Of a stretch of 64,000 nt of DNA, positions 51,760-61,062 are shown piece by piece (positions within the stretch are counted from its first letter, which is position 1; each line of letters begins with the position of its first letter). This stretch comes from Ekhidna lutea (GTDB taxonomy: Bacteria; Bacteroidota; Bacteroidia; Cytophagales; Cyclobacteriaceae), in the NCBI RefSeq assembly GCF_900188325.1, contig NZ_FZPD01000005.1, positions 310,001-374,000 of the forward strand. Direction: 5' to 3'. Below the pieces are notes generated by a model. The model was not told the origin of the DNA. It searched no databases and saw only the letters and a program-made list of their open reading frames with translations. Both the position numbers and the translations under genes were made by a program.

Positions 51760-51833
51760 GCCTCCATAGCTCAGCTGGCCAGAGCAGCGCACTTGTAATG
51801 CGCGGGTCGTTGGTTCGAATCCGACTGGAGGCT
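51760..51833 (+). tRNA. tRNA-Thr (UGU anticodon)
   Basis: A full cloverleaf: acceptor GCCTCCA/TGGAGGC, D arm GCTC...GAGC, anticodon stem GCGCA/TGCGC with loop CTTGTAA (anticodon TGT at 51794-51796), and T arm GTTGG-TTCGAAT-CCGAC. CCA is not encoded. The 27 bp at 51751-51777 repeat exactly at 51656-51682. It lies at the left edge of a defence-gene cluster, and tRNA genes are common integration sites, so an island may have entered here. Confidence 0.95.
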
Positions 51834-51845
51834 CTTATAAGTAAT

Positions 51846-51880
51846 AAAAACCCGCTTCAAATCAAATGAAGCGGGTTTTT
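51846..51880 (+). terminator. Rho-independent terminator after tRNA-Thr
   Basis: A 14-bp perfect stem (51846-51859 and 51867-51880, AAAAACCCGCTTCA) with a 7-nt loop, ending in a T-run on the plus strand. Confidence 0.9.
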
Positions 51881-51887
51881 TGTTTTT

Positions 51888-51911
51888 GGGTCAAGTTATG
51901 GGTCAAGTTAT
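51888..51911. repeat. Tandem 12-bp direct repeat beside the tRNA terminator
   Basis: GGGTCAAGTTAT occurs twice head to tail (51888-51899, 51900-51911). It may be an integration footprint or crossover site at the edge of the island; no integrase gene is visible in the window. Confidence 0.7.
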
Positions 51912-51964
51912 TTGTTGTACTTTAAAGGACTATCATTCCATACTAAAAGATGAATTATAGCACC

Positions 51965-52081
51965 TTATGAGTTTAAAATTGAATAAGTCCACACCTTGTC
52001 AGCAGCTTCATCTAGATCTTTTCCAACTTTTTCAGTTTCACTTTGAACTAATGTTACGCTTATATGTACTTGTGTATTCAT
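51965..52081 (-). CDS. Possible small ORF (38 aa)
   Basis: From ATG 52081 to a stop at 51965, encoding 38 residues (starts MNTQVHISVTLVQSET, amphipathic, no membrane segment). It lies 51 bp downstream of the unknown 194-residue gene on the same strand. There is no homology I recognise, and codon use alone does not prove it is real. Confidence 0.3.
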   Translation of the reverse strand: MNTQVHISVTLVQSETEKVGKDLDEAADKVWTYSILNS

Positions 52082-52132
52082 AAATACAAGTTATTAATTT
52101 AGAATGATAAATAAATAGTAGGCATTGTAACT

Positions 52133-52717
52133 TCACCAATTTCTCCTTTGTCGTTCCCACCATTCATGTTCGTCTTTCATCTTTTCCCATTGGTGATAAT
52201 AATTCTTAAATGGATGAACATGCACTTGAATATCATGGACATCACCATAAATGCAATGACTTATGTCATATACGTACCCTCTTTTAAATTTTTCATTCCT
52301 CTCAATAAAACTTAGGTCTAGTTGTTCACCAATTCGTGGAGTATGCGTCAACTTTAAACGAAAATGTGTTGATCGCTCATCTGGTTCATAATACCAGTTT
52401 TTTCCATGTTTCTGTTTTCGTTCATCATAGGGTATGGAAATCACTATTGTGTGAAAGACTTCTTTAATCTCGGGAGGACTATCCCAGGTGCCTTCAATAA
52501 ATTTTTCATATAGAACTCTTAATTCCTTATTGAGTTTTACCCTAGGAATTTCTAATTCTTTAGATAGTTCCTGATTGGTTGGTAGATTATCCTCTTCATT
52601 CATCGACGAAAATTCCAACTTTCTTAGTTTGGATTCTAAAGGACTGTCCCCTGATAAATACCTTTTGAATATCACCAAGGTTTCTATCATTAAATTATAA
52701 TTTCTGTGCGATCCCAT
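52133..52717 (-). CDS. Protein of unknown function at island edge
   Basis: A 194-residue soluble protein rich in charged residues, Trp and His (C-terminus KMKDEHEWWERQRRNW). The stretch PTNQELSKELEIPRVKLNKELRVLYE (about 45-70) resembles a winged or simple helix-turn-helix, so it might bind DNA. I do not recognise the rest. It points away from the restriction operon and could be its regulator or cargo of the island. Confidence 0.6.
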   Translation of the reverse strand: MGSHRNYNLMIETLVIFKRYLSGDSPLESKLRKLEFSSMNEEDNLPTNQELSKELEIPRVKLNKELRVLYEKFIEGTWDSPPEIKEVFHTIVISIPYDERKQKHGKNWYYEPDERSTHFRLKLTHTPRIGEQLDLSFIERNEKFKRGYVYDISHCIYGDVHDIQVHVHPFKNYYHQWEKMKDEHEWWERQRRNW

Positions 52718-53044
52718 GGCTTAAATTTTATGCGTATTTTAAGTTAGTTAGATCTTTTCAAAGGGAGAAGACTCTGATGAAATTGAAAAGCTTTAAGGCA
52801 GCAGAGTTAGAAGCAGATTGAGAGAAACATGTAATCTTATTTCTTTTGAAGGAACGACAATTGACAAGCCAAGTAAGTGCTCCAGGCAAACTACCATTTA
52901 CCTAGAACATGCCCCACCTCAATAGCTTACCGATAATGGAGAATTATCACCTTTGATTGAGTTTGCTAAAAGTTAAACGCTCAATCACCAACAGTTTCAT
53001 ACCATTTCATTAATTTCAGTTTCTTTTTAGTCCTAATCACTCAA
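52718..53044. other. 327-bp intergenic region upstream of the defence operon
   Basis: No credible gene. Short open frames with stops suggest eroded coding sequence. It must hold the divergent promoters of the 194-residue gene and the PLD-helicase gene; I see no exact TAnnTTTG match near 53045. Confidence 0.5.
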
Positions 53045-56000
53045 ATGCCAACTATATACGACAACATAGAGAATCATCTCGAAGAAGGTCTAAATAAAAC
53101 CCTGGAAACATCTTTTCGAGCTGATTTTTGTATTGGCTATTTCAATCTTAGAGGTTGGAAAAAAATTGCTGAAAATGTAGATCAACTTAAAGGGGGTGTG
53201 CTTCCCGATGAATTTGAGGATGACACCCATTACCACACCAGAGTTCTGATCGGAATGCAACGACTTCCACAGGAAGAAATAAGACAATTCTATTCTGTTG
53301 ATTTTGGAAATTTGGACAATGCAGAAGCTAAACGTTTGAAATCAAAAATTGCTGCCGAGTTTAAAGAGCAGTTGATTATTGGGAACCCAACTAATGAAGA
53401 TGAAAAGGCATTAAAGAAATTATTGGATCAATTGAAATCCAAGAAAGTAATTGTTAAACTACATCTCAAGAAGACATTACATGCCAAGCTTTACTTAGCC
53501 CATAGAGAAGATTATAACACGCCTTTGGTTGGATTTGTGGGAAGCTCCAATCTCACCTTTGCTGGAATCTCAAAACAGTTTGAATTGAATGTCGACGTTG
53601 TAGAAGGAGATGCTGCTAATAAATTGGCCAAATGGTTTCAAGATCGGTGGGATGACAGGTGGAGTATAGATATAACAGAGGAACTGATTGAAATACTCGA
53701 GAATAGCTGGGCGTCTACTCAACTGATCCCTCCTTATCATATCTACCTCAAAATGGCTTACCACTTGTCAAGGGAGGCCAGAGCGGGGATATCAGAATTT
53801 CAGTTGCCAAAAGTATTTCAGGACAGGCTGCTAGCCTATCAACAAAGTGCAGTAAAAGTTGCAGCTCATCATTTACATCACAGAGGGGGAGTTATTATTG
53901 GCGATGTGGTGGGTTTAGGAAAAACAATCACAGCCACAGCTCTTGCGAAGATGTTTGAGGATGATTTCTTTTTGGAAACATTGATCATCTGTCCCAAGAA
54001 TCTTGTTGAAATGTGGGAAGATTATGCCCATGAATACCAATTAAGGGCAAAGGTGCTTTCTGTGACTAAGGCTCAAACTAAACTATCCGATGAACGGCGA
54101 TACAGACTGGTGATTATAGATGAGAGCCATAACCTTCGAAACAAAGATGGCAAACGCTATCGTGCGATTCAGGAATATATCCAGCTCAATGACAGTAAGG
54201 TCATTCTACTTACTGCTACTCCCTACAACAAAACATATTTAGACCTGAGTAACCAACTAAGGTTGTTTCTGGATGAGGATTATAACTTGGGAATTGGCCC
54301 AGAAAGATATATCGAAAATATTGGTGGGAGAGTTGAGTTTCAGGCCAACCATCAGGTTCCAGAGCATTCAGTGGGCGCATTTGAAAAGAGTTCCTTTTCG
54401 GATGATTGGGCAGAATTGATGAGACTATTTTTGGTAAGAAGAACCAGGAGTTTTATTAAATCGAATTATGCCAAGAATGATCCTGCCAAGAACAGAGCCT
54501 ATTTGGAATTTCCCAATGGAGATCGTTCCTACTTCCCTGATAGACTTCCAAGAAAAGTAGAATACGCTTTTGATAAAAATGATCCTGAGGATCAATATGC
54601 CAAGCTGTATAGCCAGTCAGTAGTTGATATAATAGATAACCTTGTTTTACCAAGATATGGAATAGGTCAGACCAGCTATGAAGAGAAAAATCCATCAATA
54701 AATATAACGGCAGAAGAAAGCTTAATTAGAGAGAACCTGAGTCGCGCAGGTACTCGGCTTATTGGGTTTGCACGAACCAACCTTTTCAAACGACTGGAAA
54801 GTAGCGGGTACTCATTTTTACTTTCAGTCAGTCGACATATTCTTAGAAACTACCTCTTTATCTATGCCATAGAAAAAGGACTGAGGTTTCCCATTGGCAA
54901 GCAGGAAAGTGGCCTTATAGATGACTTCATGTATTCTGATGAAGATCCAAATGGGGACGATAAAATTGATTTGATGCTCACACCGGAGGAGTATATGAAG
55001 CAGGCAGAATCATATTATAAATCCCTTTTGTTGAAGGAAAAGAAATACGATTGGATAAGGAGTGAGCATTTCAATAAGAAACTCCGAAAGACATTGGAAC
55101 AGGACAGTACTGAGCTCATGAAGATCTTAGAAATGGGCAAGAACTGGAGTCAGAGTGAAGACCGCCAGTTGCAGGCCTTATTCGATCTGATCAATGATAA
55201 GCACAGTAATGAAAAAATATTGATCTTCACCCAGTTCTCAGATACTGCCAACTATCTGTACGAATCACTTCATGCTCGGGGTATTGAAAAGATTGCTTGC
55301 GTTACAGGTGCAGATGAAAACCCAACTGGATTTGCTCATCGATTTAGCCCGGTCAGCAATAAGAAAGATTTTCCTGAAAGTCAGCAAATTCGAGTTCTCA
55401 TAACTACCGATGTGTTAAGCGAAGGGCAAAACCTTCAGGATGCACACATCGTCCTCAATTATGATCTGCCTTGGGCAATTATTAGACTTATCCAAAGAGC
55501 AGGTAGGGTAGATAGGATTGGACAGAAACATGACCAAATATTCTGCTATTCATTCTTACCTGAAGATGGCATTGAAGACATCATTAATCTCCGGGGTAGG
55601 CTTACTCAAAGGATCAGGGAGAATGCGGAAACAGTGGGCTCTGATGAAGTGTTTTTTGATGGCGACCCTATCAATGTAGCTGATCTCTACAACGAGAAAT
55701 CCGGAATTCTTGATGAAGATGAAGACATTGAAGTAGACCTGGCATCCTATGCGTTCCAAATCTGGAAAAATGCAACAGATAGCGATCCAAGCTTACTGAA
55801 ACTAATACCAGACCTTCCTGACGTTATTTACTCTGCCAAGAAAGCCGAACCAGATCAAAAACTGAATGGATCAATAGTTTACACCAAAACTTCGAGTGAC
55901 AATGACGTTTTGGCCTGGGTGGATCAAAACAAAAACATCGTCACGCAATCACAATTTGAGATATTAAAGTCGGTGAAATGTGGACCCGCCGAACCAGCTT

Positions 56001-56392
56001 TAGACCGTTTTGATCAACACCATGAACTGGTGAAGTTTGGCCTTGAACACATCAAGGATACAGAGTCCAAGATCGGTGGGCAACTAGGCAAAAAATCAGG
56101 TGCACGCTATCGAGCCTATAACAGGCTGAATAACTACATCACCAGAAATGAAGGGACACTTTGGGTCACCGATGAATTGAAGCGTGCAATTCAGGACATT
56201 TACGACTATCCCATGAGAGAATATGCTCGTGAAACCATCAATCGGCAGCTCAAAATGGGCGTAACGGATGAAGACCTGGCGATGCTTGTGGTGAGCCTGC
56301 GTGAAGATGGCAAACTCAGCATCATCAATGAAGATGAGCTGGTGCGTAAGGATCCGTTAATTATTTGTTCACTGGGCTTGAAAGTAGATTAA
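53045..56392 (+). CDS. PLD-nuclease/SNF2-type helicase, restriction-like
   Basis: A 1115-residue cytoplasmic protein. N-terminal PLD-type nuclease domain (about 15-210) with one HxK site (LHAKLYLAHRED near 145) and FVGSSNLTFAG. Then an SF2 helicase: Walker A GDVVGLGKTITATALA near 285, DESH box VIIDESHNLRN near 356, LLTATPYNK near 390, helicase C with VLITTDVLSEGQNLQ near 785 and QRAGRVDRIGQ near 820. It should move along and cut DNA lacking the host mark. First gene of the operon; the methylase starts 1 bp after its stop codon. Confidence 0.9.
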   Translation: MPTIYDNIENHLEEGLNKTLETSFRADFCIGYFNLRGWKKIAENVDQLKGGVLPDEFEDDTHYHTRVLIGMQRLPQEEIRQFYSVDFGNLDNAEAKRLKSKIAAEFKEQLIIGNPTNEDEKALKKLLDQLKSKKVIVKLHLKKTLHAKLYLAHREDYNTPLVGFVGSSNLTFAGISKQFELNVDVVEGDAANKLAKWFQDRWDDRWSIDITEELIEILENSWASTQLIPPYHIYLKMAYHLSREARAGISEFQLPKVFQDRLLAYQQSAVKVAAHHLHHRGGVIIGDVVGLGKTITATALAKMFEDDFFLETLIICPKNLVEMWEDYAHEYQLRAKVLSVTKAQTKLSDERRYRLVIIDESHNLRNKDGKRYRAIQEYIQLNDSKVILLTATPYNKTYLDLSNQLRLFLDEDYNLGIGPERYIENIGGRVEFQANHQVPEHSVGAFEKSSFSDDWAELMRLFLVRRTRSFIKSNYAKNDPAKNRAYLEFPNGDRSYFPDRLPRKVEYAFDKNDPEDQYAKLYSQSVVDIIDNLVLPRYGIGQTSYEEKNPSINITAEESLIRENLSRAGTRLIGFARTNLFKRLESSGYSFLLSVSRHILRNYLFIYAIEKGLRFPIGKQESGLIDDFMYSDEDPNGDDKIDLMLTPEEYMKQAESYYKSLLLKEKKYDWIRSEHFNKKLRKTLEQDSTELMKILEMGKNWSQSEDRQLQALFDLINDKHSNEKILIFTQFSDTANYLYESLHARGIEKIACVTGADENPTGFAHRFSPVSNKKDFPESQQIRVLITTDVLSEGQNLQDAHIVLNYDLPWAIIRLIQRAGRVDRIGQKHDQIFCYSFLPEDGIEDIINLRGRLTQRIRENAETVGSDEVFFDGDPINVADLYNEKSGILDEDEDIEVDLASYAFQIWKNATDSDPSLLKLIPDLPDVIYSAKKAEPDQKLNGSIVYTKTSSDNDVLAWVDQNKNIVTQSQFEILKSVKCGPAEPALDRFDQHHELVKFGLEHIKDTESKIGGQLGKKSGARYRAYNRLNNYITRNEGTLWVTDELKRAIQDIYDYPMREYARETINRQLKMGVTDEDLAMLVVSLREDGKLSIINEDELVRKDPLIICSLGLKVD

Positions 56393-56393
56393 T

Positions 56394-59300
56394 ATGAAGA
56401 AAGCACATTTTTCAAAGCTCATCAAGGAGTTCAATTTTGAAACACTGTTCAATGAGTTAGGCTGGGACAATTTCCATGATTCATTGCCTAAAAAGATCGG
56501 TGATGAAATTTATACCCTCAATGGAGTAGCCGAAAAGAAAGGTTTTGCGATCCTGCATTGCCCACCATTGGCCAATAGAAAGCCGCCTTTAAGTGCTATT
56601 CGAAAGCAGATAGAGAAGAAGGTTACTGATAGCTACCAGGAGCACCTGATTATCTATACCGACGCTGCTCAGAAACAACAAATCTGGCAGCTGGTAGTCA
56701 CAGAAGATAACAAACCACGCCAGACACGGGAAGTCACATGGCACAGTCATCAGGACACTGAGGCGCTTTTTCAGCGAATGAAAAATTTGCTTTTCACCCT
56801 TTCTGAAGAAGATGGCCTCACTATCGTGGATGTTAAGAAAAAAGTAGAAGCAGGTTTAGGTAAGAATACCGACAAGATTACCAACAACTTCTACAAAGAA
56901 TTCAAAAAACAGCATTCCTCATTTCTCAGTTTCATTGAGGGAATAGACGATCACATCAAAAAGGACAATAAGAACAAAGAATGGTATGTTTCGCTCATGC
57001 TCAACCGACTGATGTTCTGTTACTTCATACAGAAGAAAGGATTTCTCGATCAGAATCTCAACTACCTCCAAGACAAACTGGCCGAATGCCAAAAACACGA
57101 GGGAGACGATAATTTTTACGGGTTTTATCGCAGCTTTCTACTCGAGCTCTTTCACGATGCACTTGGCACCCCTGAGCCGAATAGAGACAAGCAAGTCACC
57201 ATAGATATGGGCAAAATACCCTACCTAAACGGTGGCCTTTTCGATGTGCATGAGCTGGAAAAACAGTTTGATAAAATCACGATTTCGGATGATGCCTTTA
57301 AGCAAATCTTTGATTTCTTCGATCAATGGAACTGGCACCTGGACAATCGTGCGGCAGCTGAGGGTAAGGACATCAACCCCGATGTGATTGGATTCATCTT
57401 CGAGCGATACATCAATGACCGATCGGGCATGGGTGCCTACTACACCAAAGAAGATATTACCGATTACATCAGTAAAAACTGCATCATTCCTTATTTACTA
57501 GACGAAACGAAACGGCACCATGCTAAACCATTCAAGGCTGATGGTGATCTATGGCAGTTCTTGCAAAATAGCAGTGATCTTTACATCTACGATGCTGTAA
57601 AAAAAGGGATCGAAGAGGCTTCAAAAGATGGTAACTATCCAGCTTCTATGGAAGATCTTGCCATTCCCGACAATATCAAAATGGGTCTTGATGCTGAGAG
57701 CCCAAATTTATTGGAGCGCAGAAAAGACTGGAATACCAAAACTCCAGAACATCTGGGACTACCTACCGAGATATGGCGGGAAACCATCGAGCGGTGGAAA
57801 CGCTACTTTGTGGTAAGGGAGAAGATTGAAAACGGAGAGCTCACCAGTATCAATGACTTCATTACCTATAATCTCAACATCCGTCAGTTTATACAAGACT
57901 ATGTAGAGTATGCACGCGATGCAGACACGATCAGGGAGATTTATAAAGCCATTCGCTCAGTAACCATCCTCGATCCTACCTGTGGTTCTGGTGCCTTTTT
58001 GTTTGCGGCACTCAATATACTGGAGCCACTCTATGAAGCCTGTATTGTGCGCATGGAGCAGTTTACCTCGGAGGCACCTGGCAAGCACAAGTTCTTTGAA
58101 GAAGAGCTGGCCAAGGTAAACAGTGAAGAACACCCCAATCTTCCCTACTTTATCTACAAGTCCATCATCATCAACAACCTGTATGGAGTGGACATCATGA
58201 AGGAAGCCGTGGAGATTGCCAAACTCAGGCTGTTCCTCAAGCTGATGGGCACAGTGGAGGTGAACCCCCGAAAACCCAACTTTGGCCTGGAGCCCTTGCC
58301 GGATATAGATTTCAATATCCGAGCAGGCAATACACTGGTAGGCTTTGCCACTGAGGAGGAATTACTGACGACCATCCAAAAGCATGACAACCTCTTTGCG
58401 CAGGATAAGCTGGATGAGTTTAAAGAAGAAAGCGATCTGGTAAGCAAAGCCTATCAGCGCTTTCAGGATGCTCAGCTGATCAATAACCAGGGATCTGATG
58501 ACTTCAAAAAAGCCAAGGAGCAACTTAACGAACGGCTGAAGGCACTTAATAACAAACTGAACGTCTATCTGGCCAGCAACTATGGCATAGATGCCAAAAA
58601 GAAACCCAAGAAATATGAAGAGTGGCTTATGTCGCACCAGCCCTTCCATTGGTTCTCGGATTTTTACCAAATAGTAGCTGCTGATGGTGGATTTGATGTG
58701 ATCATTGGTAATCCACCGTATGTTGAGTACAGCAAAATAGAGAAAATATACTCACTCCAAAATTATGAGACTCAGCAAAGCGGAAACCTATACGCACCTT
58801 GTATTGAGAGATCAGCCAATATTCAACATCTTAATTCTTATCTGGGAATGATCATTCCACTAAGTGGTATTGTAACACCTAGAATGAAGGCCTTGATTGA
58901 AATAATTCAAAGAATGAATTCATTTGTTAGTTATTACTCTGCATCTGCTCATCCCTCAACTTTGTTTAATGGAGTAAAACAAAGACTATCAATCATCCTT
59001 TACAAGAAGGATGAAAGCACGAAGCAGAATAATACTAGTTTTTTGAGATGGTCAGCAAATGAAAGGAATCATTTATTTGAATCAAAAATCACCTACATGG
59101 CCAGCAATTCAAAATTGTCATCTGAATTAGAAAGATCAATTAGTGAGAAACTAAACAAGAAACCTAAAACAATATCTGACTACACAACTAAAGCATCAAA
59201 AGAAAAAGTTCATTATCACAATGCTCCGGTTTACTGGAATAAAGTATTTGATTTCGTACCATATTTCTACAGTGATAGGGATGGGGTTAAACAAAGCGTT

Positions 59301-59735
59301 CAAGTCAAAACAATTTGCACAAAAGAGAACTGTTCACATAAAATAATATCAACACTTAATTCCAATCTATTCTACTGGTATTTCTATTCAATTTCTGATT
59401 GTTGGCATCTGACAAACCGTGAAGTACTTGGCTTTCCTATTCAGTGCAGTACCCTTCCAATTGAAGAAATGTCGAGGTTATGTCTAGCGCTAATGCGTGA
59501 TTTGAAAAGTAATTCAATAAGATATAAAAGATCCTCAAAGGATAGTGGCAGTCAAGAATTTGACAGTTTTTATCCGGCTAAATCCAAACACATCATAGAT
59601 GAAATAGACAAAGAGCTGGCGAAGCATTATGGGTTTACGGAGGAGGAGCTGGATTTCATTATCAACTATGACATCAAGTACCGCATGGGCAAGGCACTCT
59701 TTGGTGAAGATGATGGAGAGGGGGAGGAAGGATGA
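56394..59735 (+). CDS. N6-adenine DNA methylase of the Eco57I/PglX type
   Basis: A 1113-residue protein. The methyltransferase core has motif I ILDPTCGSGAFLFAAL near 524 and the catalytic NPPY in VIIGNPPYVEYSK near 771, so it should methylate adenine N6. An N-terminal domain (about 1-150) may be nuclease-like (EKKGFAILHCPP then HLIIYTDAAQKQQIWQLV), which is not proven. The C-terminal region (about 790-1060) resembles a TaqI-type target-recognition domain. It resembles BREX PglX or type IIG enzymes, but the operon has no other BREX gene. It starts 1 bp after the helicase and ends in a 4-bp overlap with the next gene. Confidence 0.9.
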   Translation: MKKAHFSKLIKEFNFETLFNELGWDNFHDSLPKKIGDEIYTLNGVAEKKGFAILHCPPLANRKPPLSAIRKQIEKKVTDSYQEHLIIYTDAAQKQQIWQLVVTEDNKPRQTREVTWHSHQDTEALFQRMKNLLFTLSEEDGLTIVDVKKKVEAGLGKNTDKITNNFYKEFKKQHSSFLSFIEGIDDHIKKDNKNKEWYVSLMLNRLMFCYFIQKKGFLDQNLNYLQDKLAECQKHEGDDNFYGFYRSFLLELFHDALGTPEPNRDKQVTIDMGKIPYLNGGLFDVHELEKQFDKITISDDAFKQIFDFFDQWNWHLDNRAAAEGKDINPDVIGFIFERYINDRSGMGAYYTKEDITDYISKNCIIPYLLDETKRHHAKPFKADGDLWQFLQNSSDLYIYDAVKKGIEEASKDGNYPASMEDLAIPDNIKMGLDAESPNLLERRKDWNTKTPEHLGLPTEIWRETIERWKRYFVVREKIENGELTSINDFITYNLNIRQFIQDYVEYARDADTIREIYKAIRSVTILDPTCGSGAFLFAALNILEPLYEACIVRMEQFTSEAPGKHKFFEEELAKVNSEEHPNLPYFIYKSIIINNLYGVDIMKEAVEIAKLRLFLKLMGTVEVNPRKPNFGLEPLPDIDFNIRAGNTLVGFATEEELLTTIQKHDNLFAQDKLDEFKEESDLVSKAYQRFQDAQLINNQGSDDFKKAKEQLNERLKALNNKLNVYLASNYGIDAKKKPKKYEEWLMSHQPFHWFSDFYQIVAADGGFDVIIGNPPYVEYSKIEKIYSLQNYETQQSGNLYAPCIERSANIQHLNSYLGMIIPLSGIVTPRMKALIEIIQRMNSFVSYYSASAHPSTLFNGVKQRLSIILYKKDESTKQNNTSFLRWSANERNHLFESKITYMASNSKLSSELERSISEKLNKKPKTISDYTTKASKEKVHYHNAPVYWNKVFDFVPYFYSDRDGVKQSVQVKTICTKENCSHKIISTLNSNLFYWYFYSISDCWHLTNREVLGFPIQCSTLPIEEMSRLCLALMRDLKSNSIRYKRSSKDSGSQEFDSFYPAKSKHIIDEIDKELAKHYGFTEEELDFIINYDIKYRMGKALFGEDDGEGEEG

Positions 59736-60958
59736 AGAACTTCGGATGGGACTTTTGGAGGGTATTTCTACCCTTTTTGGTGGTCTTGGGAATCATTATG
59801 TTCTTCCCGCTTTGGTTCACGCAGAAAAGTTGGCTTGGCTTCTTTCAATTATCTATTGATGAATCAACAAGCTGGATGGGTGATACCTTCGGAGGAATCC
59901 TTGGGCCATACATAGCAATTGTAGCTGCAGGCCTGACCTTTATGGCATTCTGGGTGCAATACAAAGCCAATGACGAAATCCGGAATCAATTCAAACATGA
60001 GCGTTTCGAGACAAAGTTTTATGAGCTTCTTAAGCTGCATAAGGAGAATGTGTCTGAGGTTGATATCGATGGCAAGTATAGGGGTAGAAAATCCTTTGTT
60101 TGGATGTATAAGGAATTCCGCTTCATCTATAGGTTGTGTAAATCATACCATGATCTCATTGACTCTGATCGAAAGATTGCAGGGAAAAAACTAATGGAGT
60201 ATGATGATCGAAAAATTACTGAACTCGCCTATATAATCTTCTTTTTCGGGGTTGGAGAAATCTCCGATAAAGGTATTGAGTATTTCACTGGAGATTTCGA
60301 TAATGACCTTATTAAGAAAGTATTGGATCGATTGAAAGCACACCAGGAGCATGTGGCACAATTAAAAAAGGATGAATGGACAGAACTTGAAGAGAATCTA
60401 TTTGAAGAGCCAGAAAAATACATTCTGGAGGTAAATTTTGAGCCCTTTGATGGCCATGTATCTAAGCTGGCCCATTATTTCAGACATCTTTATCAAGCCA
60501 TAAAGCTGGCAACTACTGATTCAATTCTTGATAATATCGATAAGAGCATAGAGTATAAGAATCGCTATGAGTATGTGAAACTGATTAGAGTTCAACTATC
60601 CAATCACGAGCAGACCCTTATATATTATAATTCTTTTTTTACAGCTGGAAAGATTTGGTGGGGGGATAATACTATCGAGAAGAAAACTGTAAAAAATGGA
60701 GTTGAATATGATTTAAGCTACTTTCTTGATTACGCGATGATTAAGAATCTAGCCTATAATTTGACTGATGGCATTGGTCCTCACCCAGTGAGAGAGTATT
60801 TCCAGCGTTTACTAAAAAGAGGATACGGTGTTGAAAATGAATCTGAAAGGGTAGAATTGAAAAACCGAATAGATAATGATCTCTTAGAATGGGGCGTGAA
60901 AGATGATTTCTTTAACCAATTAGTAAGTGAACATAAAAAGGATTCAGCCAGTGTATGA
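59732..60958 (+). CDS. putAbiC-type membrane protein, putative phage abortive infection
   Basis: A 408-residue protein with two N-terminal membrane helices (about 9-29 and 48-70), then the pattern known from the putAbiC family: GDTFGGILGPYIAIVAAGLTF, FWVQYKANDEIRNQFKHERFE and KFYELLKLHKENV. A long soluble helical C-terminus follows. Family members are linked to phage exclusion. The ATG overlaps the methylase stop (ATGA, 59732-59735), and its own stop overlaps the next short ORF. It may act as a membrane effector if restriction fails (inference). Confidence 0.85.
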   Translation: MKNFGWDFWRVFLPFLVVLGIIMFFPLWFTQKSWLGFFQLSIDESTSWMGDTFGGILGPYIAIVAAGLTFMAFWVQYKANDEIRNQFKHERFETKFYELLKLHKENVSEVDIDGKYRGRKSFVWMYKEFRFIYRLCKSYHDLIDSDRKIAGKKLMEYDDRKITELAYIIFFFGVGEISDKGIEYFTGDFDNDLIKKVLDRLKAHQEHVAQLKKDEWTELEENLFEEPEKYILEVNFEPFDGHVSKLAHYFRHLYQAIKLATTDSILDNIDKSIEYKNRYEYVKLIRVQLSNHEQTLIYYNSFFTAGKIWWGDNTIEKKTVKNGVEYDLSYFLDYAMIKNLAYNLTDGIGPHPVREYFQRLLKRGYGVENESERVELKNRIDNDLLEWGVKDDFFNQLVSEHKKDSASV

Positions 60959-61062
60959 GAAACAAAACACCGAATGGAAGGAATAAAGAATTAATAACAC
61001 ATCACAATATATTGGTCGAAGATGTTGGTGTTGAGATGTTCGATAGAACAAAAAGGATATGA
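60955..61062 (+). CDS. Small ORF (35 aa) coupled between putAbiC and DprA-like genes
   Basis: From ATG 60955 to TGA 61060-61062. Its start overlaps the putAbiC stop by ATGA (60955-60958), and its stop overlaps the next gene start by ATGA (61059-61062). The product is basic at the N-terminus (MRNKTPNGRNKELI) and soluble. Coupling on both sides matches the other junctions in this operon, which favours translation; even if the peptide is inert it would couple the neighbours. Confidence 0.55.
   Translation: MRNKTPNGRNKELITHHNILVEDVGVEMFDRTKRI

Noticed and set aside
53045-59735. BREX or DISARM system
   Set aside because: The methylase resembles PglX and the helicase has a PLD domain, but BrxC/BrxL/PglZ and the DrmA/DrmB proteins are absent in the window; not enough to use either name.
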